A DNA stretch of 64,000 bases from contig CP139021.1 of NCBI GenBank assembly GCA_034044135.1, forward strand, positions 211,501-275,500, given 5' to 3'. This document shows, in pieces, positions 33,690-42,943 of this stretch. A program made the translations under genes and the position numbers. The notes under the pieces were generated by a model, which was given only the letters and a program-made list of their open reading frames with translations, did not search any database and was not told the origin of the DNA. Every line of letters starts with the position of its first letter. The stretch's first letter is position 1. Source of the DNA: Flammeovirgaceae bacterium SG7u.111 (lineage in GTDB: Bacteria; Bacteroidota; Bacteroidia; Cytophagales; Flammeovirgaceae).

Positions 33690-36600
33690 ATGCAGTACCA
33701 GAAAATGCCCAATTTGCTAGATGTAGAAGAGGTAACCAATGTTGCAGCATTGAAGAAAGTGAAAGGGAAATATGCGAGACTATCTCTCCAAAATAGAAAA
33801 GCAACTAGCCTTCCTAAAGGGATTGTAATTCCCGAACAAGTCGAGCATTTTGAGCTTGACCTAAGCTACAATAAAAAGCTTGATCAGGATGGGCTGATTG
33901 ATGAACTGCTTGCCATCGATAATTTGAGGGGCTTGGGCTTGATCAAAAATGAGTTTAAAGAGCTGACCGAGAAAATAGGAGAGCTTACAAAGCTAGAAAG
34001 TTTAATACTTTGGAGCAATGGTTTGCATGAGTTGCCCAATTCATTTTCCCAACTTGAAAACTTGCGGTACTTGCACCTTAGGAATAACCATCTCAAAACA
34101 TTCCCCAAGGAAGTTTGTGGCTTTTCGAAGCTAGAACACCTCAATCTACGGTTCAACAAATTCAAGAAAATCCCAAAAGAGTTCTTTCAACTAAAGCATA
34201 TCAAGTCACTTGATTTATCTTCCTGTAGCCTTGCTTCCTTGACCGAAGAAATTGGCAATTTTACAGAACTTGAATCTTTGTCTTTAGAAAGCAATCAAAT
34301 TAAGGTTTTGCCAAAAGGCTTGGCTAACTGTCAAAACCTTCGAGAGGTTCATTTGAAGGGAAATAAAAACTTAGACTTGGGGCAAGCTTTTGAGGTTTTG
34401 TCTCAAATAAAGTCTTTCAAAAAGCTTAACCTAGCCGAGTGGAAACTGACCGAATTGCCAGAAAATATTGGCAAGATGGTGCACTTAGAAGAGGTGGATA
34501 TTTCAAACAACTTACTTACCTCTTTGCCCGAGTCCTTGGGTAGCTTGCCTAATCTTCAGAATCTGAATTTTGAGAAAAATGCCTTAGACCCTGAGCAAGT
34601 TTTTCCTGTGTTGGCTCAAATCCAATCATTAAAAGAGTTAAATCTAAACCATTTTAACTGTTTTGGTAATGCTGAAAACACTGAGCCTATTCCCGAATCT
34701 ATTGGCTTGTTCAGCCAGCTTGAAGTTCTTGATTTGAGCTATGCCAAAGGGGTGGCTTTACTGCCAGATAGCATCAAGAATTGTAAGGGTTTAAAGAGGC
34801 TAAGGGTAGTAAAAACCAAATTGCAGAAACTTCCAGAGGGGCTGGGAGAGCTGGAGGGTTTAGAAGATTTGAGTGTTTACAATAATGCTGAACTGGGCAC
34901 AATACCTGAGAGTATTTACCAACTTAATAACTTAAAGAGACTGCATTTTAGAGGAAACGGTGCGCAGCTAGAAGTGTACAAATTAAACGGTTCTATGAGT
35001 TTGGAACACCTTTCGGTCGATAAGGTAAGCGATGAAGAATTTACTCATTTTTCCAATTATAAAGCTCTTAAAGTGCTGAGTTGGAACTCTGATGAACTGA
35101 CCGAGTTGCCCGATAGTTTCTTCGATGTTGCTCTCGAAGAGTTTAGTTTTTGGAGTTTTCCAAAGCTAGACGAAGACAGTGCTTTACAAAAGTTAGCTGC
35201 TAAAAAGACCGTAAGAACGCTGAAATTCCATTACCAAAACCTTCATGATTTCAATTGGTATATAGAGCGTTTGCAAGCTTTTTCCGAATTGGAAGAGGTT
35301 CAGATTTATGTAAATGAGAAAAAGATCCCTGCCGAGCTTGTCAAGCTTTCATTCATCAAGCAGTTGAAAATTGAGGTACAAACCAATTACGATCGTCAAG
35401 CCGAAAAACTATCTTTCCCTCTTAATTTTGCTCAGTTTGCCAGCGGCGACCAAATCAGTTTTACGAGGTACAGCAAAACAGCCTTGCAGGTTAAGGATAT
35501 TTTGGAAAAACTCGGAAAGGTGGATGGGCTTTCTGATCAGAAAAAGCAACTCGGCTTTGGGCTGTTTATGGGCTATTTTGATAAACTAGATGAGTTGCTG
35601 GAAAATCCTTTTCAGCAATCTGCCGACCTAGCAGGGATTACGGTTTTTGTAGCTGGAAAACCGTCTGGGTCAACGCTAACAGCACTGAGGAAAGAACTTA
35701 CGGAAAGAGGGGCGAAGGTGGCAAAAAAATTGGATGCAAAAGTGACTCATGTAATGGTGACACCAAGCACCAAAGAAGAAATGGTTCTTCAAATACTGGC
35801 TGGGGATTATTCCATCTTTTTGGAAGACCATCTTAAAAACCAGCAGATTAAGGAAAATACGCCTTACCTGATGGAAGAAGGGGGTGAAGAGCTAACGGAA
35901 CAAATCACGCGCTTAATGAAGGTGCAAGATGAGGACAACACAGCCTTACTTCTCGAGCTGATAGAAGGTGGCGGTGCGAACAAATTGTTGCTCTCTTATT
36001 TACTCGCCATCCACTTGTTCCACAACGATAATGACATTCGGCGAAAGTCTAGAAACCTGTTCAAAAAATACGCTTCTTCGGAGTTTCAGAGCAGTGTAAA
36101 GAACCATTGGAAAAACAGCTTTAGGGATAAAAATATAGACCAATTCAAGTTGGTGTACAACCACCCAGAGGTCGATGTTTGTGCCTTTATCTTAGCCTTT
36201 AAAATGGTAAGGTGGCACCAAATGGCTCAGAAGAACATCAACTATTATCGCCATAATTTTGTGCGGATGGACGGCTTTCCAAAGGAGGCATACACCGATA
36301 GCCTAGCCGAATGGGATTTTTGTGAAAACCTGATCATTGAGCTGGAAGAGCCGCTAGAAGAAGAGTTTCTTTACGAGAAATTAAAAAACTTGCCTCTCAA
36401 AGAGCTTACACTTTCCTATCCCATGACTGAGTACCCGGTTCGCTTGGCTTCTATGGAGCACTTAGAATCGTTGACTATTGGTAAGTGGGGACAGGATGAA
36501 AAGCTTTCTATTCCAGAAACTACCTTGAAAAATCCTGCGCTCAAGAGACTTACTTTTTCCTACAGCAGTCTTATAAATACTAATGCATTAGCGGGTTATT

Positions 36601-37454
36601 CGAATGTGGAAAGGTTGTATTTTTCCAATTGCAAGCTGGATAGTTTGGACTTTTTAGCAAGCCTAAAAGAGGTTTCTGACCTTAATTTGACAGCCTGTAA
36701 CCTGACAGAACTTCCTGCTGCTATCCAATCTTATTCTAAGTTGGAGCACTTGCGAATTGGAGATAACCATATCGAAAAACTGGATATTAACTTTAGCCAA
36801 TTCAAAAAATTACAATCATTGTATGCTGATAATTGTAAGCTCAATTACATAGCCGATACTTTCCATGATTGCAACAATTTGGAAGATGTGCATATCTCCA
36901 ACAATGAACTAGAAGTCTTGCCAGCTTCCTTGTTCAAATGCGAAAGTAAATGGTATAGCGGTAAGCGTATTATTGCAAGGAAGAATAAAATCAAATCCAT
37001 TGGAGGAAATACTTCTGGTAATAGAGGATTGTTGAAATCAATTTCTAACATCTTTTCAAAAAGTGAAGGTGCTGATCCTGCTAAAAAAATCAGGTTGAGG
37101 GCATTGGACTTGATGGAAAACCAATTGGAAGAAGTACCGCCTATTTTGTGGGAGTTGGAGGAGATTGATGAGTTGAAACTCGATCAAAATCCGATTAAGA
37201 CTTTTCCAGCTGACTTCAAAAAGCTAAAAGTGAGTAGAATCAGTTTGGACGAAACTGAAATTTCAACCTTCCCACTTCAGTTATTTGACTCGGAAGTTAA
37301 GCAAGTGACATTGCCTTCTTTGGATAAAATGGACTTGCCCGATCCGTCTCAGATTCCAGCATATAGCAAATGGATCTACTGTTCAGGCTCAAGCTCGCTT
37401 TCTGAAAAATCGCTAGCGTTTAAAAAAGTGTTAGACGAAAAACGCGAACAATAA
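33690..37454 (+). CDS. Large leucine-rich-repeat protein with a central BRCT-like domain
   Basis: A 1254-residue protein with no signal peptide, so cytoplasmic. Residues about 30-500 are bacterial-type LRRs of about 23 residues (LESLILWSNGLHELPNSFSQ, LEEVDISNNLLTSLPESLGS). Residues about 648-710 resemble a BRCT domain: GITVFVAGKPSGST, LRKELTERGAKVAKKL, KVTHVMV. A helical stretch follows (about 735-870, IEGGGANKLLLSYLLAIHLF), then a second LRR block (about 900-1220). The BRCT-like and helical module recurs in the other LRR protein of this cassette. It is the first of four close-packed genes: its stop lies 1 base before the next start codon. The role is unknown; LRRs suggest recognition of a partner. 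Confidence 0.85.
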   Translation: MQYQKMPNLLDVEEVTNVAALKKVKGKYARLSLQNRKATSLPKGIVIPEQVEHFELDLSYNKKLDQDGLIDELLAIDNLRGLGLIKNEFKELTEKIGELTKLESLILWSNGLHELPNSFSQLENLRYLHLRNNHLKTFPKEVCGFSKLEHLNLRFNKFKKIPKEFFQLKHIKSLDLSSCSLASLTEEIGNFTELESLSLESNQIKVLPKGLANCQNLREVHLKGNKNLDLGQAFEVLSQIKSFKKLNLAEWKLTELPENIGKMVHLEEVDISNNLLTSLPESLGSLPNLQNLNFEKNALDPEQVFPVLAQIQSLKELNLNHFNCFGNAENTEPIPESIGLFSQLEVLDLSYAKGVALLPDSIKNCKGLKRLRVVKTKLQKLPEGLGELEGLEDLSVYNNAELGTIPESIYQLNNLKRLHFRGNGAQLEVYKLNGSMSLEHLSVDKVSDEEFTHFSNYKALKVLSWNSDELTELPDSFFDVALEEFSFWSFPKLDEDSALQKLAAKKTVRTLKFHYQNLHDFNWYIERLQAFSELEEVQIYVNEKKIPAELVKLSFIKQLKIEVQTNYDRQAEKLSFPLNFAQFASGDQISFTRYSKTALQVKDILEKLGKVDGLSDQKKQLGFGLFMGYFDKLDELLENPFQQSADLAGITVFVAGKPSGSTLTALRKELTERGAKVAKKLDAKVTHVMVTPSTKEEMVLQILAGDYSIFLEDHLKNQQIKENTPYLMEEGGEELTEQITRLMKVQDEDNTALLLELIEGGGANKLLLSYLLAIHLFHNDNDIRRKSRNLFKKYASSEFQSSVKNHWKNSFRDKNIDQFKLVYNHPEVDVCAFILAFKMVRWHQMAQKNINYYRHNFVRMDGFPKEAYTDSLAEWDFCENLIIELEEPLEEEFLYEKLKNLPLKELTLSYPMTEYPVRLASMEHLESLTIGKWGQDEKLSIPETTLKNPALKRLTFSYSSLINTNALAGYSNVERLYFSNCKLDSLDFLASLKEVSDLNLTACNLTELPAAIQSYSKLEHLRIGDNHIEKLDINFSQFKKLQSLYADNCKLNYIADTFHDCNNLEDVHISNNELEVLPASLFKCESKWYSGKRIIARKNKIKSIGGNTSGNRGLLKSISNIFSKSEGADPAKKIRLRALDLMENQLEEVPPILWELEEIDELKLDQNPIKTFPADFKKLKVSRISLDETEISTFPLQLFDSEVKQVTLPSLDKMDLPDPSQIPAYSKWIYCSGSSSLSEKSLAFKKVLDEKREQ

Positions 37455-37455
37455 G

Positions 37456-38682
37456 ATGGTGGTAGAGCAAAGCAGAATCCTCGACGAGGTTACAAAAACC
37501 AGCATCAGCTTGTTGCTGAAAGAACCGTTCTATTCCCACTTTTTTAGCTGTATGAACAAAGAGGTGGTAGCTGTAGATAGTTCTATCCAGACGATGGGCG
37601 TAGGGCTGCGAGCCAAATCGCATACGCTATTTGTAAACCCAACTTTTTGGGATGAGTTTTTGGTAAAACCTGCCCATCGCTATGGAGTAGTGAAGCACGA
37701 GGTGTTGCACATTGTACTGAAGCATACCCTTGCCGACCGCAAAGGAAAGGATGCCCATCTGATGAACATCGCCATGGATATTGTGGTGAACCAGTACATA
37801 GACCGAGAAAATTTGCCAGATGAATCGGTGAGGATGGATCTTTTTCCCGAACTCAATCTAGAGAAAGACCAAACTTGGCAGTATTACTACGATAAGCTGA
37901 CAGACCTGAATGAGAAACTAGAATCGGAATATAAAGGCACAATCGCTGCTGAAAGCCTCAAATCGATAGAACGCAGTTCGCATGGCTTGGACAGACACGA
38001 GGTTTGGAAAGAGATTATAGCTCAGAGTAAAGTAGAAAAAGACTTGCTAGAGGCGCATGTGGAAAACCTAATCCATATTTCTAACCAGCGAACATCTAGC
38101 AAGAGTTATGGAAAGTTGCCCGCAGGTTTGCGCTCTTATCTAGATTCTATTCTCATAAAAGAAAAACCTCTGGTGGATTGGCGAAAAGTGATCAAACTTT
38201 TTTCTGAAAGTAGTAGCCGAACCAAGATTAAAAATACCATTAAGCGACCTTCCAAACGGTTTGGGACGGTACCTGGGATTAAGGTCAGGAAGCTGAAAAA
38301 ACTACTAGTAGCGGTGGATACATCGGGAAGTGTAAGCCAAGAAGATTTGGGCGATTTCTTTTCCGAAATCTACCATATTTGGAGGCAGCGAGCCGAAATT
38401 CAAGTAGTGGAATGCGATGTGAAAATCCAAAATGTGTATGAATACCGGGGGAAAACACCGGAGTTTATTATGGGTAGAGGAGGTACAGATTTTAATGCCC
38501 CCATTGAGTATGGCAACAAGGTTTTTCAGCCTGATGGGCTGATCTATTTTACCGACGGTTATGCTCCGGCACCAACGCATATGTCCCGATTTCCGATACT
38601 CTGGGTGATCAGCCGAGATGGCTTAGGCCCGAAGAGCTCGGAGTTTAGTGCCTTCAAAGGAAGGAAAGCAAAATTGAAATAA
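37456..38682 (+). CDS. Putative zinc metallopeptidase/VWA protein (DUF2201-like)
   Basis: A 408-residue cytoplasmic protein. The N-terminal half has a zincin-like helix HEVLH at residues 81-85 (an HExxH motif) with a further histidine at 90 and a conserved MDIVVNQYID stretch. The C-terminal half is VWA-like, with the metal-binding MIDAS pattern in AVDTSGSVS, then GRGGTDF and YFTDGYAP. This layout fits the DUF2201 putative metallopeptidase / VWA family, which is typically encoded beside a MoxR ATPase, exactly as here. It is 27 bases from that ATPase gene. Whether it cuts protein or just binds metal is not known. Confidence 0.88.
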   Translation: MVVEQSRILDEVTKTSISLLLKEPFYSHFFSCMNKEVVAVDSSIQTMGVGLRAKSHTLFVNPTFWDEFLVKPAHRYGVVKHEVLHIVLKHTLADRKGKDAHLMNIAMDIVVNQYIDRENLPDESVRMDLFPELNLEKDQTWQYYYDKLTDLNEKLESEYKGTIAAESLKSIERSSHGLDRHEVWKEIIAQSKVEKDLLEAHVENLIHISNQRTSSKSYGKLPAGLRSYLDSILIKEKPLVDWRKVIKLFSESSSRTKIKNTIKRPSKRFGTVPGIKVRKLKKLLVAVDTSGSVSQEDLGDFFSEIYHIWRQRAEIQVVECDVKIQNVYEYRGKTPEFIMGRGGTDFNAPIEYGNKVFQPDGLIYFTDGYAPAPTHMSRFPILWVISRDGLGPKSSEFSAFKGRKAKLK

Positions 38683-38709
38683 ACAAGACTACAAACAAGC
38701 ATAGTATAA

Positions 38710-39825
38710 ATGGAAAAGACTCAGCAGTTTGATTACATCACCTACGGAACAAAAACCGATGCTATTGAGATCAATAAGTTTTTGGATCATATCATCAATA
38801 CAAATCTGAAAAGTGATTTAGAGAAGCCCGCCACGCCTATTTGTATTTGGGGGATGCATGGTATTGGCAAAACCGAATTGGTCAGCGATTTTGCCCAAGA
38901 GCATGGCTATAAGTTTGTGTACATTGCCCCTGCTCAGTTTGAAGAAATGGGGGATTTGCTAGGTATGCCAAGTGCAGACCCCGAAACCCATGTTACCAAA
39001 TTTATCCCACCAGAATGGGTACCTACTGAAGAAGAGCCAGGCATTTTGCTCATAGATGATGTGAACCGTGCCGATGACCGGATTTTGAGAGGAATCATGC
39101 AGCTGCTTCAGAATTATGAATTGATCAGTTGGAAGCTGCCAAAAAAATGGAACATCGTTCTTACTGCTAACCCTGATGGCGGCGATTATTCTGTTACCAC
39201 CATGGACGATGCTATTTTGACCCGAATGATGCACATCACCATGGAGTTTGATGTGAAAGCTTGGGCAAAGTGGGCGGAGAAAAATGAGATAGACCCAAGA
39301 GGGATTGATTTTGTATTGACCTACCCAGAAATTGTTGCTGGGCAGCGGACAACTCCTCGTTCGCTAGTACAATTCTTTTCTGCTATCTCGTCCATTCAGA
39401 ACTTAAAAGAAGGGCTGGATATGGTGAAAATGTTGGCAGATGCCAGCTTGGATAAAGAAACTGCGGTAGCCTTTATCAACTTCATCAATATGGATTTGGA
39501 TAAGTTGATCGCTCCTATTGATATCTTGAAAGCTCCAGATTTTAAAATAGTGCAAGGGCAATTGAAAAAATTGATTGATGGAAAAACCAAGCGTTTGGAT
39601 ATTCTCTCGGTAGTTATGACTCGCCTTACCAACTTCCTGATTTACAACAAAGAAGAATTGGATAATAAGCAGTTCGACAATTTGAAAAGCTTTATCTTGT
39701 TGAACTTCATGCCGAATGATTTGCGCTTAGCCATGGCGCAAGAACTGGTACAGGCAGATCGGAAAGATTTGAAAAGATTGTACACCGTTCCTGAAGTTGG
39801 AAAGCTCATCTTGAAAAAAATGTAA
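38710..39825 (+). CDS. MoxR-type AAA+ ATPase
   Basis: A 371-residue AAA+ protein. Walker A is GMHGIGKT at residues 48-55, Walker B LLIDD at 113-117, and the sensor 1 region is IVLTANPDGGDYSV, followed by an arginine-rich ILTRMMHITM segment. MoxR ATPases form hexamers and usually work as chaperones or activators together with a VWA protein, provided here by the gene just upstream. There is no membrane helix. Its gene is 16 bases from the second LRR gene, so all four probably share one transcript. Confidence 0.92.
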   Translation: MEKTQQFDYITYGTKTDAIEINKFLDHIINTNLKSDLEKPATPICIWGMHGIGKTELVSDFAQEHGYKFVYIAPAQFEEMGDLLGMPSADPETHVTKFIPPEWVPTEEEPGILLIDDVNRADDRILRGIMQLLQNYELISWKLPKKWNIVLTANPDGGDYSVTTMDDAILTRMMHITMEFDVKAWAKWAEKNEIDPRGIDFVLTYPEIVAGQRTTPRSLVQFFSAISSIQNLKEGLDMVKMLADASLDKETAVAFINFINMDLDKLIAPIDILKAPDFKIVQGQLKKLIDGKTKRLDILSVVMTRLTNFLIYNKEELDNKQFDNLKSFILLNFMPNDLRLAMAQELVQADRKDLKRLYTVPEVGKLILKKM

Positions 39826-39841
39826 TTTAAATCCTTATCCG

Positions 39842-42415
39842 ATGTTCAAGAAAATATTAAATAGCTTGACTGGGTCTAAACCCAAAGAACAAGAAGTAGA
39901 AGAGGTTCAAACCCCTGAAGTCTCTTTTGAGAAATATATTAAGGTATTTGGGGAAGGGATTTCTATTACCGATAGGGACAAGGAATTGGAAGAATTGCCC
40001 GACGATTTTTTTGATTCTTACCTAGATATAAGCTTTGTAGAAATATATGCGAATGCTCTCAAAAAATTGCCAAGCTCAATTGGGAGACTTCAGCGATTGG
40101 AGCGAGTGCAGTTGTATGATACGAGAATAGCGGAGCTTCCTGAAAGTTTTGAAAAATTGCCAGCCCTTCGGTCTTTCACCAACAGGAAAAATAACCTTTT
40201 CAAGCTTGAGAAAAACTTGCCCATATTGGCAAAAATAGAAGGGTTTGAGAAGTTAGAGTTGGGAGGGTTTAAGGGGAAAATTGTTCCGGCATCGCTCAAA
40301 GAATTAAAAGATCTTCGGGTTATTTCTATCACTTCCGAGGTAGAAAAGCGTATTGATCTTCCTGCATTCTTCACGCTCATAGCGGAGATGACTTGGCTAA
40401 AGAAAGTAAAGTTATTTTACCTGAAAGATGGGGTGGAGTATAAAAGCTATTTGGCTAAGCTAGATTTTCTGGAGTTATTGGATCTCTCTTCTTCTGCTAC
40501 CTACACCCCAACTACTGCGCCTTTGGAATTTGGCTTATTGGAACACGTGAGCTTTGGAAAGCATTCTAACCTAGGAAAGGTTTTGGAAGAGTTTCGTGAG
40601 AAAGTTGCTGGTAAAGAAATTACCGAAGAGCAGAGAAAAATACTATTTGGCTTTTTTGTAGGTAACTTTTTGGCATTGAAAGAAGAAGTTCCCAACCTAT
40701 TGATGGGTGCTTTTGAGAAAAAGGAAAAAATCAATTTGTTCTTAGATGCGAAGCCAAAAGGGCTGACCAAAAAAGCGTTGAAAGAAAAGTTGGTAGATAG
40801 TCCCATTGTATTGGATGGAAAAGATAAAGACGCTGCGGAATTGTATGTGGTTGGGGTAAAATCTGCTTATGAAAAAGTAGAAGAATTGGTGACTAGTGGG
40901 AAGAAGCTAATCTTGACCGATCATCTGCAAGAGTTGGTAGTGAAGCTGGATGATCCTTGGCTTTTGCAGGAAGAAAATTCAGAGTTGAACGAGCAACTTC
41001 TCCAATTGCTTTCTTCCCACATTGACGATAATTATTTGGTAGCTTTTCAGATAATAGAGGGTGGAGGTGCCGACCGAATGATCCAAAGTATGTTGGCAGC
41101 CATTATGCTTGCTCACACAGACAAAGCCATTGCCAAAAAGGCGGAAAAGCTCTATACGCAATACGGCTCAACCACTTTTGTAGCCCACTGCAAAACTTTT
41201 CGGGGTTTATCGCTGAGGAGGTCAAAAGATACGCTGCGGAAGTTGAACCACCTGCTCAGCCATCCAGATATCGATGCGCTTGCCTTCCGGCTGATGCACC
41301 ATCGGATTGCGAGTGAGAACCCTAATATTTCGGATGTATATGTAGGCGAATTGATTTTTAAAGAGGATGAAATCTCGACTTTTGGAGAGGAATTCCAGTA
41401 TTTTAGCCATATCCATACATTGGTGTTGGAAAAGTGCCCAAACCTAAATCTAGCTCAAATTCTTCCTGTTTTAGCGAAGCTCCCTTCTCTCAAAAACTTG
41501 ACCATTAAAAGTTGCCATGTACAAGTGCCAGCAAGTATTGGTACACTTTCCCAAGTAGAAAAACTGGAGTTGTCTTTTTCTACGGTTATTGATCCTTCCT
41601 GCCTGGGTAGCCTCAGCCAACTGACTTCTCTCAATTTGGAAGGGTGCAAAGTAGAAGAGTGGAAATGGATAGAAAACTTGACCAAACTCAACGAGTTGAA
41701 TTGCAGCAATAATGGCTTGAAGGCTTTCCCCGAAGAGTTTTTTGGCCTCAAACTGATGAGGAAAATGGAAGCCAAGCAAAACAAGTTGACCGAGATTGAC
41801 CAAAGAATCACTTCATGGATGATGCTCGGGCATTTGGATTTGTGCAACAACCAACTGAAAGAGTTGCCCAGTTTTGTGTTCCAGCTTTTTGCCCTAGAAG
41901 TGCTGCTGTTGCGCTCCAATAAGATCAAGCAGTTTGATAGCAAAGAATATGTGAAAAAACTCGACGGCAAGGTGTTCCCTATCAAGTCGCTCAATTTGGC
42001 AAGAAACGGGCTAACCGAATTCTCTTTTGGTAGTATGCCCATGCAATATTTGCAAAAGCTGGATATCTCTAATAACAAACTTTCTGTGCTCGATGCCAGT
42101 GTATTTACCAATACTGGTAGGTTGATAGAGTTTTATGCATCCAGCAATCAGTTTACCGAAATTCCTAAAGAAATAACTAATAATGGCTATTTCCAAAAAC
42201 TTTGGTTGCACAAAAACGAGCTTAAAAAGTTGCCTAGCTACATGGCAGATATAAGAGTGGACAATTGCGATGTATCTAATAATCAAATTGAATTTATCCA
42301 TCCAGATTTTGATGTGAAGGGGAAAGATCGGTATGCACGACTGTACTGGAAGCTTAGAAATAACCCTGTTTGCTCCACATTTGAATATGGATGGGGTGGC
42401 CTTTCGCCAAGATAA
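39842..42415 (+). CDS. Second large LRR protein, paralogue of the first
   Basis: An 857-residue protein with no signal peptide. A short N-terminal LRR segment (about 45-250, LKKLPSSIGRLQRLERVQLY) is followed by a degenerate version of the BRCT-like region (about 297-365, NLFLDAKPKGLTKKALKEKL) and the same helical module (IIEGGGADRMIQSMLAAIMLAH, HLLSHPDIDALAFRLMHHRI). A C-terminal LRR array closes the protein (about 510-840, LGHLDLCNNQLKELPSFVFQ). The same order of parts in both LRR proteins shows a shared origin by duplication. It is the last gene of the cassette and is followed by a strong terminator. Confidence 0.85.
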   Translation: MFKKILNSLTGSKPKEQEVEEVQTPEVSFEKYIKVFGEGISITDRDKELEELPDDFFDSYLDISFVEIYANALKKLPSSIGRLQRLERVQLYDTRIAELPESFEKLPALRSFTNRKNNLFKLEKNLPILAKIEGFEKLELGGFKGKIVPASLKELKDLRVISITSEVEKRIDLPAFFTLIAEMTWLKKVKLFYLKDGVEYKSYLAKLDFLELLDLSSSATYTPTTAPLEFGLLEHVSFGKHSNLGKVLEEFREKVAGKEITEEQRKILFGFFVGNFLALKEEVPNLLMGAFEKKEKINLFLDAKPKGLTKKALKEKLVDSPIVLDGKDKDAAELYVVGVKSAYEKVEELVTSGKKLILTDHLQELVVKLDDPWLLQEENSELNEQLLQLLSSHIDDNYLVAFQIIEGGGADRMIQSMLAAIMLAHTDKAIAKKAEKLYTQYGSTTFVAHCKTFRGLSLRRSKDTLRKLNHLLSHPDIDALAFRLMHHRIASENPNISDVYVGELIFKEDEISTFGEEFQYFSHIHTLVLEKCPNLNLAQILPVLAKLPSLKNLTIKSCHVQVPASIGTLSQVEKLELSFSTVIDPSCLGSLSQLTSLNLEGCKVEEWKWIENLTKLNELNCSNNGLKAFPEEFFGLKLMRKMEAKQNKLTEIDQRITSWMMLGHLDLCNNQLKELPSFVFQLFALEVLLLRSNKIKQFDSKEYVKKLDGKVFPIKSLNLARNGLTEFSFGSMPMQYLQKLDISNNKLSVLDASVFTNTGRLIEFYASSNQFTEIPKEITNNGYFQKLWLHKNELKKLPSYMADIRVDNCDVSNNQIEFIHPDFDVKGKDRYARLYWKLRNNPVCSTFEYGWGGLSPR

Positions 42416-42459
42416 TATTATAATATGCTCTAAGAGGTATTCATAACTTAGATGATTTT

Positions 42460-42510
42460 CTGGCAATCAATCTTTTGTATTTCAAAAGGTTGATTGCCAG
42501 TTTTTTATTT
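42460..42510 (+). terminator. Strong terminator closing the LRR-MoxR cassette
   Basis: The stem CTGGCAATCAATCTTTTG / CAAAAGGTTGATTGCCAG has 17 pairs and one G-T wobble, a 5-base loop, and is followed by TTTTTTATTT. It marks the 3' end of the four-gene cassette, about 45 bases after the last stop codon. Confidence 0.9.
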
Positions 42511-42552
42511 AGCTATCTCTAAGGTGGGAAACCTACTTGCTGGAGTGTATTA

Positions 42553-42583
42553 TTTGCAATTTAATCTATTAGTTATAATTTTG
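42553..42583 (+). promoter_or_regulatory. Promoter of the PadR-permease operon
   Basis: A -33 TTTG (42553-42556) is separated from a -7 TAATTTTG (42576-42583) by exactly 19 bases, a full match to the Bacteroidota sigma factor consensus. It lies 25 bases before the PadR start codon. Confidence 0.75.
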
Positions 42584-42601
42584 TATATTATACAATGTAT
42601 A
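42582..42601 (+). promoter_or_regulatory. PadR operator: three alternating TGTATA/TATACA half-sites
   Basis: TGTATA-T-TATACA (42582-42594) is a perfect palindrome, and TATACA-A-TGTATA (42589-42601) is a second one that shares a half-site. The cluster overlaps the promoter's -7 box and start region, ideal for autorepression by the PadR protein encoded just downstream. Confidence 0.65.
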
Positions 42602-42607
42602 ACTAAT

Positions 42608-42943
42608 ATGGAAAAAGAGAACAAAGGCTTAGGCGAATTTGAAGAACTAGTACTGTTAGCAGTCTGCATTTTGGAAGGCGAAGGCTATGGTATTTCTGTA
42701 AAGAAAGAAGTAGAAAAACATTCTGGAAGATCGATTCTGCTAGGGGCTGTGCACATCACGCTGTACCGTCTGCAAGACAAAGGCTTGCTCACTTCTGAAA
42801 TGGGGGGCAAATCGGAGAAGCGTGGGGACAGAAAAAAACGCTTGTTCAAGATTACGGACCATGGTATGCGCCAGCTTCATGCAGCACAGGATGTCCGACT
42901 GAAAATGTGGCAACTTATTCCTCCACTAAAGCCCAGCTTGTAA
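42608..42943 (+). CDS. PadR family transcriptional regulator
   Basis: A 111-residue winged-helix repressor. The ATG at 42608 follows the promoter and operator directly; an earlier ATG at 42494 would place them inside the gene and is unlikely. Family features are FEELVLLAVCILEGEGYGISV, VHITLYRLQDKGLLTSEMGG, and RKKRLFKITDHGMRQL. It is the short (s2-like) form without an effector domain. Its stop codon overlaps the start of the permease gene by one base (TAATG), the usual arrangement for PadR-regulated FtsX permeases in Cytophagales. Confidence 0.92.
   Translation: MEKENKGLGEFEELVLLAVCILEGEGYGISVKKEVEKHSGRSILLGAVHITLYRLQDKGLLTSEMGGKSEKRGDRKKRLFKITDHGMRQLHAAQDVRLKMWQLIPPLKPSL

Noticed and set aside
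41455-42111. 218-residue minus-strand frame within the second LRR gene
   Set aside because: Antisense of leucine-rich repeats often stays open; composition is typical of a shadow frame.
42494-42607. Longer PadR start
   Set aside because: It would contain the consensus promoter and operator.
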